Source of the DNA: Cristatella mucedo
Lineage: Eukaryota; Bryozoa; Phylactolaemata; Cristatellidae
Assembly: GCA_009760855.2 (NCBI GenBank)
Contig: WPIO01000058.1
Coordinates: 1,184,501-1,248,500, forward strand
Direction of reading: 5' to 3'
Length of the DNA: 64,000 nt
Position numbers and translations under genes: made by a program. Shown here piece after piece: positions 10,787 to 24,300 of this stretch (position 1 is the stretch's first letter; every line of letters starts with the position of its first letter). The notes under the pieces are model-generated. The model saw nothing but the letters and a program-made list of their open reading frames with translations. It did no database searches and had not been told where the DNA came from.

Positions 10787-13700
10787 GTGAGCTCGCTCGC
10801 GTCCCACAAGAGCTCACAGCGTTGCAATCAGATTCGCGTGGTCAAAGTCAAGTGAGTGCCGTCCGATCGCAGCCTATCTAGGAGCGGCCGCCTGCGACGG
10901 TTGATTTCTCTAGTACCTGATTTCTCTGGAGGGTGTTACGATTGCACCTGTCGCAGCTAGATCTGAGTGTAGGAGACAAACGCCCGACGCAGATTGTGTG
11001 CCCTCTCTCTCTCTGTCGAGAGACTTTCGTTGTATTTTCTCCACAGAGGCCTTTTAAGATATGTCCTATATAATAAGTAAGGTATATTACAATTCGTAGC
11101 TTAAGATTAGTAGTAGCCCTACAAGGGCGCGGTGCTGTGTGGAATGGAAGAGAGTGACCCACTTGCAGAAGAAACCCCTTGCATTTAGGTAAGCAACTTC
11201 GAAAGTCTAGGCAGTGATGAATGGCGGAAGCCGCCCCGGCTTCGTCTGCCAGCAAAGGCGGACTCACTGGAGCTAGGGCATCGGCTGATGAGTCACTGTG
11301 AATAAAGAGCTGTGTCTTACCGTGATGGGTTAGAGTAGACGGTCATTTTTTTATGAGAAGCAATGTCAACCACCTGTCTCCGCGTAGGTCTTAAGTGAAC
11401 TGCACCCTATCATTTGACGAGCTGCAGTACGGTCAAACTACAAAGACCAGCAGATCATGTTCGTGCCAGGCTTTCTTTTGCACAGCAAGCACATCAGAGT
11501 AAAAGTATTCCAAATGAGAGGAGTTGGATAAGCATGTATTTCTGAATGACTACAAGCCACCTTGATACCAGTAACAAGCTTAAGTGAAAGTGGGAGAGCG
11601 AGAGTGAAGGACAGATTGTTAGCTGTAACTGCCATATTTGTAGGAACTTGCTCACGAGTATCCCAACGTCAAACTGATTAAAGGCGATGTTGATCAGGTT
11701 CCGGTAAGAACAACGTGGCTCACTCCTGTCTCCTATCCTGAGCATTGTAAGTACGAGTTAGCTAGAATTCCTAGCTAAACCAATCAAACAATTTTATTAT
11801 CGGCGTGCCCTCAGGTCCACTTAGGAAATTAGTAAATCATCAGCGTCACAAAGTTTTGAACTGCGGTTCCTCATTCTTTTCTTGGATAATGATGATATTT
11901 TCACAAAATTAGTGTGTGGCTGGCAAAAGTAGGACGAAAACACAGCGCTCGTAACGGTGCTAGTCTCAGCTAGCTGACGCGTGATGAATACTGGTCGATA
12001 TATCTAACGTAACTGTCACTGCTGACTAGATTAATACTGAGACTGCCACGACTCCTGAACTTTAGTGTGCTGATTATGGCAGCAGAATATAACTTGCTAC
12101 TGCTAGTCTAGACGATGTCAGTCAAAGGCAATAAGGCGGCCTACCTAGCGCAGGTGCAGGCCATAGTAGAAACTCTCGTGTGTTGCAATCGGGAGACCAG
12201 ATGTGCTGTTTGAAAAGCTGAAAGCCGGAGGGACGAAACGGTCGTTCTTTTTGTGTCTTGTCATAGGCACCATGAAGCTTTTGACTATCGGAAAGTGCTT
12301 TGAAACTGTTATTCCTCAAACTTTTGAGGTTACGAACTGCTGCCGTGATGTGGCAAAAGGCGAAGGGCTACCCTGTGATCATGCTGCTGAAGCTGTCCGG
12401 ACTACAAGTAAGGTGACTGTAGTAAATTCTCTTAGGTGCCCGATGACGACGGTTGTTTCCGCTATGTTACGGGAGGCACATATATGGCTGTGTGTCGTAT
12501 GCTGCAACCATACCATGCCGATGAGGACGGCTCACTTTCAGTCTACTCCGGGAGATAAACTTCGTTTCATAGGCACTTTTCTTGACAATGTCCAGCTTAC
12601 CGCAGAGACTCCTGAACTAAATTTAAGGTAGACGAGAATTTATCGCTCAGACGATTCTGGTATTGACTGCTGCACTACCCTCGATTTTCCATCATCTTAT
12701 TCAAAAGACCTAAAAGACTAAATGGGTGTCAAACTTTGATACGTCAGCATCGCATAGGCACCGACAAGCAAACATCAAAGCGGGCTTCAAAAACCGTGTA
12801 ATCGGCGGAAATTGGCAAGGCAACAGCACGCTCGTTTGCTCCACCCTTCGCTCTAGGAAGCGACAAATCAATGGTGGCTAGGCCACAGTAACAGGTGTTA
12901 TGATGGAGAGCATTTTAAAGCCCTGAAAAGCTGCGTTTGCACGGGTGACTTTCCTCTTACATCGATGAAGATTTTAAACCGACGTCCGTCTGGTTTGGGC
13001 TACTACATCACAGTACGTCATCATATTTGGGAAGAAGCCAAGTAGGTAGACTCAAGGAGGAGGATCTGTTTTTACTTTATGGTTCTTCGTTGGACCAGCC
13101 GACCAATCAAAACCATTGGGGTCATTACATGCACCAGCGGCCAAAATTAACATGGCTGACGTTCGAAGGCCCGACTATAAATGAAGGCGTTCAGAACAAG
13201 CTTTGAATATGGGATCCGTATGCTTTGTAGCCATGCTTAAAACTTCTCTAAATAAAAGACGCATGCATCTTTTAATGAAATGCACAAATAAACCCACAAT
13301 GGTGCATTATTATTATTATTAATATTACTTAGCACTATACATCCGCACAGTAGTAAGGACGCACGTTACGTAGTAGTGTGCACTTTCCGGAAAAATATTT
13401 TTTACGTACAGTCGACTCTACTTGTAGGAGTACGCACGTGACGGTAAATGGTCTTTCTTATAGGCACAGTATTCCCATATGCGGAGTGAAGCTATAGCTA
13501 GAGTAAATCTGGGACGCGGAAATCCTATTCTTATAAGCAGAGTATTCCTATATCCGATATTCTTATACGCGAAGCCGACTCTACTTATTTTCATTTTTAT
13601 TTATATTCTTGCCACATGCTACTCTAAAAGGCGACTGCAGCGTCAAACTCAACTAGTACGGTTGATGGCTTGCTATACGAGCGATTTATATTTTTAATAC

Positions 13701-16700
13701 TCTGTCGCATAAGAACTACGGAAAAAGCCATATAGTGTATGACCGATATAAAAAAAGTTTCCATCGCCACCAGGTTTTTCATTGTGAAAGTTACTGTGAA
13801 GCTAGCAGTGAGCTGAACACGAGGGGTCAAAAGGTTGCACGCATTTCGGATCAGGGAAAAGTCTTTTCGGACAAGCTTCTCAAACTCACTCTCGCCGCTC
13901 ACTCTTTGGCTTACCGACCGCTGAAGTGACCAGTCGCCGTTTCGCTCCGTTACAGCGACGGCTTAACCGACGAGGTATACAGCTATGCAATTAAATTGAT
14001 CGGAGAAGCCAATCGCTATGGCGACGAGACGACGATTGCTCTATTCGTCAGCTACGTAAAGCTTCTGTACGAGACCAGCTATCGGCAGCAACTTGATTCG
14101 TATCCGCCGGACGCCAAGGACATGCTCCGACTTCTCGTGCAAATCACAGGTCGGTCGGGGCTCGGCGGCTGCGGCAGCACTTCCGGTTGCTCACGGCAAC
14201 GTCGCCGGAGCGCTGCGAGCTGAGACGGACCAGCAAGTTGTTGAGACAAGCCGAGACATTTGTAGAGTTCTTGATCCTTTTTGCATTGCAGGCGATTCCG
14301 AGTTGGTCGCTCCAACCATACACGCCGTCAACATGCATGCTACGCTCAGCGGCACTGGCAAGAGCTATGGGTATGTATATGACGTGCGACGCAGCCACGA
14401 CTCACCGTGGACCGTCATCTGGGAAGGGCCGGGTTGGCTGAGAACTGGCGCCGATCACATCGACGAGCTGAGCAGCGTCTTCGCCTATCCATTCCTGCAG
14501 GGCCTCCTGCCTGGTGGTGAGTGAGCGCTTCTTCCAAGTCCGACGGCTCGGCGCGGGTGCACATACGGCGAGGCAAATTCACTGGCGTTTCTGCGAGAAA
14601 TTTGGAAGACATTGCTGAGTCTGACCAAGAGGGATTTAAATAGCTCTAGGCAGCCGCGACTCTTTGTCCGCCTGCGAGTGGTCGAGCGAAGACTATCTAT
14701 TGGTCATCCGCCGCTGCTTCTTGAAGGAGAATGACTCGAAGGAGAATGACTCGAAGGAGAATGACTACCACTCCCTATTCGATCGTGTTTCCTTTGCAGC
14801 AAACGTAAAGCACCTAGACAGAGATTGAGTTCTCCGACGGGGTTTATCAACTCTATTATTATTATTATTGTTATTATTATTATTATGACCCGAAGACATG
14901 CAAAGGCAATCAATGACAAGGTCCGTCAAAAATCTAGAGATTTCCTAAAAGCTTTGACAAGCGCAGCGATTGGAGCAGTTGGAGCGAATCTTTGGACCGT
15001 GGCTGCTCTGTAGTAGGCTTGCGCTCAGAGTAACAAACTTGAGAGGCTTTTCACCAGGAAACTTTCATTCACTTGAGTGTTGTTACGGCGTTCAATATCT
15101 CTCGCATTTTCCTTTAAAGTGAGCTGATGATGCGAGCGACAGCCAAAGCAGCACCTGTCACCTGCGGCAAAAAGAGGAGGAGAGGTTCAATCGTCAATAA
15201 TTGGTAGCTTTTTGCACGAGAGGCGCACAGAGGGGCAGACAAAGGGGCGCGCAGAGGGGTAGACAAAGAGGCGCGCAGCTTAAAAATAATTATTATTCTT
15301 TGATCGCAGTGGTGCTTCCGTCGCTTAGAAGTGCAACCGACAACGACCCGTGACAAAGAGGAGTAGTGTTTAACGGTAATCATTGGTGCAACTTATCAGA
15401 TTGAGCAAGAAGTGCTCTACGAAGTCAGTTTGAGCAATGGCTTTTAAGTTTCGCCTCATTGCCAATTACAGGTCTCTCGGCGCCCGTAGCTGTTCAACTG
15501 CGGCATCAAAAAAATAATTGCCAGTGATGACCCGGCTTCTCAGCAATGGCCTGTCGAAGCGCACGAGTTCGTTCTACTTTTACACATGCAGCCTTTTTCA
15601 ACGAGGTTCAAACAATTCTTGTCGATAGCAGCAGCAGTTTTTTGTGAGCGTGTAAAAACCATATTGGTAGCTGCAATGTCATTCGTAACCTGTTGCTAAA
15701 CTGGAATCAACGCTATTCGCGGCCGGAGCAGATCTTTCAATGCTGAATAGCAGGTGGTAATGTGCAGCTCACATTTTGACTCTGTATCTTAAATTGTTAC
15801 CTGGCTAACAAGGGCAGCCACTACCGCAGCTCGGGACTGGAGTGATGTGCGAGACACGACGTCACTGTCACTCGGGTCGCTGCTTCAAAGTAGGTTTGGG
15901 CAAGGAGTCACGTGCGGTGTTCTGTCCGTAACGGTTGAACGCACCGTTAATGGCGTAATTTTCCCAGTAAAAAGACCGGTCAGTGTATTTCCCAGTAAAA
16001 AGACCTGTCAGTATATTTCCCACTAAAAAGACCTGTCAGCATGTCTTGTTTTGCTAGTAAATTGTAAGACGCATTTTGACATCCTTTTAACTGCGAAGAT
16101 AGGAAAATCTGACCGTTCGTTAAAGTTGAGCACGCGCAATGACTGAATAAACTACTCGCATGCACGACGTAAGAAACTCAAAATAGAAAGGAAAACGGCC
16201 TCTCGCACGGCTGAATGCTGGGTGGAATATCATGTATCTAAAAACAAATTCAAGCGTCAAAACTTCGTTTCTCCTTTTGCAAAAATTTAAAACCACATAC
16301 TATTCGTTTCGGTGAGTTAGGTTTTTCAAGCGCTCTCGTAAAGTATTTGATTTGTCAATAGTGTTTTGATTATAACTTACTACTGAAATTTGTGCTGCGA
16401 AGTTCATTTATAGTTAAACAATTTTCATTTTAGTCCGGACCGTCTTTTATCGAGTTTGGAATTTAATTGACCGTGTTTATTTCCATGCTGTTACTTGAAT
16501 AGGAATGATTTTCGTCCGACGTATTTTATGAAAATTGCTATCTTGTATTTTAGAAAACATTTTTCACAACTTAACCTATACGGACGCCGAGCGGAAGCTG
16601 TCAGCAAAGGTTATTCAGTACTGGACAAACTATGCAAAAAATGGGTAAGCTATGGGGCTGCTATTCAGTGGCGTGACCAGCCTAATAACTTCTAGACGTG

Positions 16701-17886
16701 ACTTAAACGTACTAAAACGTCTATATTTTAATTGATTGGCTGCAGTAGTGACCAGAACTGCTTTCAGAATCCGTGGGAAGTGAACATGAGGAGAGCTTGC
16801 TGACAGAAACCGAAAAGAACCAGAAGACACTGGCGACTGGGAAAGACTTTCAGGTTTACACGATCTTTTGTCAATTCTGAGGTTTTGATGACTATGGATA
16901 GCGTGAATTATTTAAGTCTTTTTTCGAATTCATGAGCAGCTAAATAGTTACCTTTATATATATGCTACCCTCTTAAAGAAAGAAAACGACTTGTTTCGCA
17001 CAGCTGCTAGCAACTGACTACTTTAGATCCTAATGGTTCTTTTGAGGCCGATATTTTCTCGCCACGTTAATTTTGGAGTACTCAGCCAATAAAAGTGCCA
17101 ATTTGAATAGAAGGGTCATCTTTCTGATGCGGGCAATTTGCAGGAAGCATAATTTTCAACATGGTAGCCAGCGGCTGTAAACTATAAACCGTAAGCCCTA
17201 AAAGTAAGCATTGCAGCTCTTAACCACGATCCTTAAAAGCACACAAAACGAAGCGCTAAAGCCAACAACTTAAATTCTTTACCATAAATCGCAACCCTAA
17301 ATCCTAAACCATAAAATAAAAAACATCTCAAAATGCGTACTTGGGAATCAAAGAAATTTCTTACAATATCGCTATTAGTGCCATTAGCATGGCGGCCACA
17401 GCAGAAAAAGCTACATATCAATTATTAGAAATACACATAGACGTATTGGTTCGGCCGCTCTCTTACGTTTGGCCAGCTTATTTTTTGCATCGCTAGGTGA
17501 GAGCCACATGGACCTAGGATCCTGCTATGTCCTAAGATTGGACGGACATCCCCCCCGACATTTCCACCTGGGGTAGGACGTTACCCTCCTGTGGTATAGG
17601 GTTTAGGTTTTAGGGTTGTAGGGTTTAGCGTGTAAGAGTTTAGGGTGTAGGGTTTATCTACCTATACATATACTAATAGACGTTGTTTGGAGTATCGTGA
17701 TTATTTGCACCTTTTTGCTGCTCGTTTTTTATGATTGATCTGATTGGCCTATCAGTAATTCAATAAGCAAAACTTCAAATAACAGTTTTGTGATTAGATT
17801 ACTCAAATGGACTGTGTAGTGCAAGGCTAACCAGTGAATATGTCATACGGAATTAACAAAACGTCTAATTATACTGAGTTAATTCG

Positions 17887-17929
<43 letters not shown>

Positions 17930-18253
17930 TTAGTTGTACATTCATCAACATAGGTGGAATGTCTGAGGGAAAAGGCGTAGGGCCCACCAGGGGGAAATGT
18001 CGGGGGGGGGGAAATGTCCTACATTCCTCCTAAGCAATGCAATCAAGCAGGCGTGTTTGATTTAAAAAAGACTATTTTTAGCTAGAGTGAGCCATGTGAT
18101 AGATCGAAAACCTAAGAGAGGCGATTGCCACATATTGAGGCTATTTCTAAGAAGGCTTTCTGCACCCAAAATCATCGAGAAAAAGCGCTCAGATTGCCAT
18201 GGAAGTGCCACGTTTTTCATTCATTAACTTGCATATTTAGTGAGAACGCGAGA

Positions 18254-18334
<81 letters not shown>

Positions 18335-21300
18335 GAGAAAGGGAAAAAACTACCAAAAATATTTTGAGATTAAAGTGGCTTGAGAAACGAGAAAGGGAGT
18401 GAGTAAAAGATTTGAGTGCGATATGAATCAAATGAGAAGATGTAGAGAGTTGAATTGGCGAGTGGTTTATCGATTTTAGTACACAATCGTAGCATTAAAT
18501 AACCACATACTTGGACTAAATAAGATAAGTATTTGATGAAAAACTTACATAAAACCTTCGACGAGACCTCGCACGAAATTGAAGCCAACTAGTACGTTTT
18601 TCAAGGCAGTTAACAAGGTAAACGGAAGCAGCCGCTAGTGAAAGTTTCGAATTTTTAGGGATCCCAATATAGGAAAGCCATTATCAAAGCCATGGGAAGC
18701 CTGGAATCGTTACGATGTAAATAAGAAGAATTTCTTGCACCTCCAGATCAATGAGACTCAAATGCGTCATGGGTTGAAGTTGCAAGAGGATTTCTTCTGG
18801 AATACTTTGGTCGCTAACAATCGTGATCGCTTCCGTGCTGCAACTGCAATTGACGGTAAGTGGGCCAATCAGAAAAACAGAGTGCCCTCGCATTTAGACT
18901 TAGGTTAGGCTTTATTCGCTTCAGTAGTGTGCCTATTTCATTCAATATACTAATAATCTTAATAATAATTAGATATTTGTATGGCACTTTGGGGAAATAA
19001 ATCCATTTCCAGGTATTTTACATGCGGTATGCTTGAAAGGAAGCCTTTGAATTTGTTAACATTAACTTGTATAATACCAGCCTGCATAAGCCCCCCAAAG
19101 AAAAGAATTTACATAGACGGCAATAATTAGGTGGTCGCTTTGAGCTTCTTTTTAAATGTCATCAAGTAACGCCGGACGTGACTCGGTAGTGTGAGCGTTA
19201 GTATCGTTCAGCTTTACTTTATAAAAACTCCATCAAATCGCAATCTTCAGAATTACGTTGAAGTGCTGCTCGGGTTGCAGTCACGTCTTCAGGGTTAGCT
19301 TGTACCCTGGTAAGATTAAGCTTGTTGGAAAACCTAACAGCTTGCTAGCTTTCATGTGCTGCTATCGATCTCAAGTGGCTTCAATTTATAGAGCAAGAAT
19401 AGGATTTTGGGGTTGCAGTAACAGAAATTTGCTAAATTTGTAATGAAAAGTGCTCTACTCTGGTTTTTTAAATGAAGTCCTTTAGAGTTATACAAAGATA
19501 TTAGTAGGCAGCTAGATGCTGACCTTCATTATGGATAAATCTTTATTATTTCAGTCTTGTAAAGAGCCGCGGCAGACCAGCTGAACCCATATATTGAAAC
19601 TTCCCAACGAACTAGCAAGTTCCAGCCTGAGTTAGAGCTAATCATTCCAAAGAGTCAGCATTGCTTCGGGTGTATAACAATCTTCTCAGGAATGCAGACT
19701 CGGGTAGTCTCTCTGCTTGCTTTGCTCAATCTTTCGGCAGCTTATGATTCTATCGATCACCAAGTCCTGGATCGTCTCTCATCTCGCCTGGGCACCATGG
19801 CACTGCACCGATACGGTTTTACGTGCTATATCAGCGGAAGCACCAGAGTATTGATGTGAACAGAAACCGATCATTAAAGGAATCACAAAAGTATAGGGTA
19901 CCTCAGGGCTCTTTGCTTGGTCCTGTTATTTTCCCTATTTATACTCTACTTCTTGCCGATGTAGTTGTCAGGCACAATCTAGGCTTTTATTTCCATGCAG
20001 GTGACAGGCGGTTATATCTTTGCATCGATCCCTCCCAGCCCTCAAGCAAGTCGAATTCTCACAATTCCCTTGCTGCATGTGTTGATGACATCCCCACATG
20101 GATAACAGCAAACGTTTTTAAACTACATGATAATAAACCAGCTCACTAGTTATGGGCGAACTAAGCGTGATTCAGAAACTAAAAAAATAGCGATCACAAT
20201 CGGCTCTGCCAGCGTATCTCAAGTTGAATCTTCATGAAACCTAGGAGTTGAATTCTAAAGTGACCTTTCATTAGACGACCACCTAAGCTCCACAGTCAAG
20301 TCTGCCTACTTTCAGCTATATAACATTGCTGAAATTCGAGTTTGCTTAAACAGGGATACTACATCTAAATTGGTCCGTGCGTTTGTGACATCCCATCTAG
20401 ACTGCCGTAACTCTTTGCCTTCAGATCGACCGGCCTGTGCAATCAAGCGTTTACAGTTGGTGCAAAACTCTGCAGCTGGGTTTGTCTGTCATGAGCATAG
20501 CAGTTGACATGTCATCACTTCTCGCTGACCTGCACTGGCAACCAGTCCAGCAACGGGTCGACTTCAAGGTTTTGTCGCTCACTTTTAGGTCCCTTTATTC
20601 TTTGGTTCCAGCCCACCCATCAGATGTACTCCCCTACCAGGCCGAGCATCGTACCACTCGTTTTTCAGAGACTTAACTGTTTGCCTATACCCAGTACGAA
20701 TCTCAAATCCCCTGGAGACTGCGCCTTTAGTTCATATGGTCCCAAAGCTTTGAACTCACTTTAGATTTGCGTCACAACATCCCTTGACTCGAATCCATTT
20801 AAAAAGAGGTTAAATGCATATATTTATCACAGTATTTAGTGGGTCCGCGTGATTTATCCTACCAGTGCTTATGCGTGCTGACACTGTGCATGCTGCCACT
20901 AACCGTATTTGTATTTGCATGCTGACCCTGTGCATGCCACCTCTAACCATGTTATGCTTGTTGTCATTTAGTATGTTAAAACTAAAAATTCGATCAAGCT
21001 TCCTCTGCAGCAAATCTTAAGTGCTTCGAAAGAGATTGAGTTCTCTGAGGACACTATAACAAACATATTGTTATTATAACAATCTTAAAAATACATACAT
21101 TTGTGTAGCCCCAACCGATAACGTTTATAGGCACTTTTAATATACTGTTAAGAAAGCATGATAACATGTCAAATGGTAACATTCACAATGTCAGAAAGCA
21201 TACAGCGGTTAGAGGTGACATGCACGGTGTCAATATGCCGGTACAGTTAGTGACAGCAGACTGAGTGTCAGCATGCATGAGAAAAACAGAAGGCGAATCG

Positions 21301-24300
21301 AAAGGAGATACTAAATGCTTTGCTAAACAGGTACGCTTTTTCTCTCCTGTTTAATGTCAAGTCAGAGGATGCCGTGACGCCAGTCTAAATGAGTTCCAGG
21401 CTTTGGGAGCAGATGAACTAAAGACGCGGTCTCCAAAAGATTTGAGGTTCGTACGAGGTATAGCTAAACGATTTGAGTCAGAAAGCTGGATGTAAGATAC
21501 TTAGCCTGGTGGTGGAGTATTTCTAATAGGTAAGCTGGAGCCAGATAATGAAGAGTGAGGAACAAAACCTTGATGTCGTCACCCCGCTTGACTGGGAGCC
21601 ATTGCATGTCGGCTAGAAGTGGTGGGTTCTGGCAACAGCGACGCTCACGATAGACAAGCCTATCAGCAGAGTTTTGCAACAACCGTATGTAAACCAGCAA
21701 GCAGTGGGTTATAGAAGTCGAGACAGGATGTCACAAATGCATGAGCCAAATGAAATGCAGTATCCCTATCAAAGTAAGCGCAAAAGCTAGCAACATTTTA
21801 GCTGAAAGTTGGAAGACCTAGTTGATGTGGTCTTCTGGTGAAAGGCTTCTTCGGAACTGGACTCCTAGATATCGTGCGAATGCATCAGGAGAAATTGTAG
21901 CTTCTCATTTTTGGGCGTTAAGTATTCCAATTTCAGGGACACTTGTTTCGCCCATTGCTAGTAAGCTGGTTTTATTGTCATTAAATTTGAGAAAGTTTGC
22001 TACCATCCATGTGCACATATTACCAATACATGCAGCAAGGAAGTTAAGAGAGACTTTGACACGCTCGAGGGCTTTGAGGGATCATAGCACAAAAACTTGG
22101 GATTCTTCCACTTAGTTCGTACCTGTGCCATTGCAGAACGATGCCAGTGATGTCCAGGTGAAATGAAAAGCTTTCAAGAAGGAATGGTAATCATATTATA
22201 TAACGCTGCCGAAATTCAAGGAAAACAAGCACAGCAGAAATACTTCACCTAAGTCTGCATTCCTTGGAAGGTCGTTAAACACCCGAACCATTGCTCCGTG
22301 GAGTGATAAGCTCTAAAGTCAAACGAGAACTTACTTGCAAGGTTTGAAGTTTCAAAAAATTGCCAGCGTCGAGCATGCCAGCTAATCGTGTTTTAGCATT
22401 CTGATAACGACAACAAACGATAGTGAGTAATGGAGCAGGTACATTTAGATATTTTCGTACTGCGGCATCGATGTTAAGAGGCTGGAGGTTTCGCAATTTA
22501 GAGATGATTTTAGATTCAGAGGAGGGCACTCACTGTAGACTGAATGGGATCCGCATGTGTTCGGATGGGGCAGAATTTACTAATACTAGGAAATAGAATG
22601 ATAGCAAACAGTTTTGAGAGAATAATTTAGCATTCGACCCTTGTTGTGAGTAGATGCGCATGAGCCAAAGGAAAAAATAAGTCAGTCAGTAGTTCGGCAC
22701 TCATGGCACCAGTTAAGTCTTCGAAATGAAGTTAAAATCATTCATAACGAGGAAATATCTATTTCTTGCGCACATAGTCGAAATGAGATAAGAGTAATTG
22801 AGATAAAAGAGGACTTACTACTTGGGAGCGATTGATTACTGCCACCATTGGCAGGTTGTTGTCGCAGGGACTAAATAAAATAGATCCAAAGGACTGCATA
22901 GAGGAGAATGCAAACGAATTAAAAAATTGAGAGGGAGCGCGCACAATAGCGATTCTGCCGCCAGTTTTGATTCATCTAGGGTAAGGAAGAAGGAGAAACC
23001 TGTCGGGTTGTCCTCTTAAATAGTCGGGCAGATAGTTAATTTCTGCCAGGTCTCGGTGAAAGAAAACAGGTCGAGATTGCGGTCAATAATAATGCATACT
23101 ATTTTGGGTTTTTTGAAAATTGAGCGAGAATTCCAAAGCCAGGCAAAACGATGGGCCATTGGGTTTACGGCAGGCCTACTGAGCACCAAGTTCGTGAGTC
23201 CAGCAGTGCTTGAGGGAGATCATGCTGAGTGGCTAGAGACAATGCTCGGAATGCCAAGTAAGCGGCCGCACGACATCCATAACGTGGGTGGTCGAAGGAA
23301 AATGACTAACTTAAGTGCAGCGCAACAAGGAATGCACTTAAACGATTGTAGCAAAACGCTAATAAGCACGATCGGACTTAATAGGGATGTTAGTAAGTCA
23401 GCGAAGCTGAACTCGAAGACGGGAGTGCCCCAGGCACACCCGGAGAGCTGGCCTTGCTGCAAGAGTTTAAACGTCCATTTTGGCGCATTTTCTTACGCAC
23501 TAAACTAAGAAAAACTGATATTCTTTAAGCAGGTCTTAGCGTATTATAAGTTTCAGCGAATGACGTGCGCAAGAACTTCGATTTTTGGAAGAGAATTCTG
23601 CAACGGGCATGACACGCAATTAGCGCTTGCTACAGGGAGGCGAGAATGTTATTCATGTAAGGAGAACACATATTCAAAACAAGACTGAAGATTGTGAAGC
23701 TCGCTGCTTTATGGCATTCCTTCGAATTTCAAAGACTTTAAGCAGTACCTCTAACCTTGGCATTATCCCTCACTTTAATTCCACTATTCGTCTCTCAATG
23801 TTCATAAACGAGCCCTCTATCGGCTGCAACGTTATCCTGTTTTGTTTGAGTTATACCAGAATTAGAAAAATACTTAAAAGTTAAAATTATTAAGGCTCTA
23901 GCCCAATCGGTATAGGCCACAATCGACGTGACCATTGCTTTATATCTATTCTGCATATGTGAAGATGTTTCTGCACAAGAATACTGAACTCTCACATTTT
24001 GCTAACGTTGCAATGAAACGTGTCACTAGTTTCAAGCTTTCGCCTGTGTGTGACGTTGAACAAGGATTAATGACTTATTAAAGTAGTAGCTGCTGCTCAT
24101 TTTAAGCTCTACCCATGATAATTTCATTAATGATCCTCGAAAGCAGCTTCAGTTTGTAACAGATATAGCATAGTAAGCAGCCATTTCGCAATGACATTAC
24201 ATCAGATTGATGCCATGCTTAAATGATATTTGAAATGCTGAATCGCGGTAACTGACGTACCTTGATGTATGGAAGACGTCCTGTAATGTCCGCACGTAAT

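Larger units (their letters stand above)
14517..16553 (+). other. Gene A intron 3
   Basis: GTGAGT...TTTTAG. It holds the tandem repeat at 14722, the LINE tail at 14790, a short GGGGCGCGCAGAGG-type tandem repeat at 15220-15285 and the minisatellite at 15961. The start of the segmental duplication (about 14656) lies 140 bases after exon 3. Confidence 0.85.
16645..18658 (+). other. Gene A intron 4
   Basis: It holds CCCTAAA-like motifs (17190-17320), the MITE-like insertion and the (GA)n tract. Confidence 0.85.

Noticed and set aside
9984-10817. 277-codon open frame on the - strand opposite gene A exon 1 (and 50646-51362 opposite gene C exon 1)
   Set aside because: It is a shadow frame caused by the GC-rich, NNC/NNG-biased coding exon. 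It has no domain, and the + strand holds clear family motifs.
15961-16044. CRISPR-like array
   Set aside because: There are only three head-to-tail units without unique spacers, in a eukaryotic intron.
23056-23508. 150-codon + strand frame
   Set aside because: It runs opposite a degenerate antisense LINE endonuclease region and shows no domain of its own.
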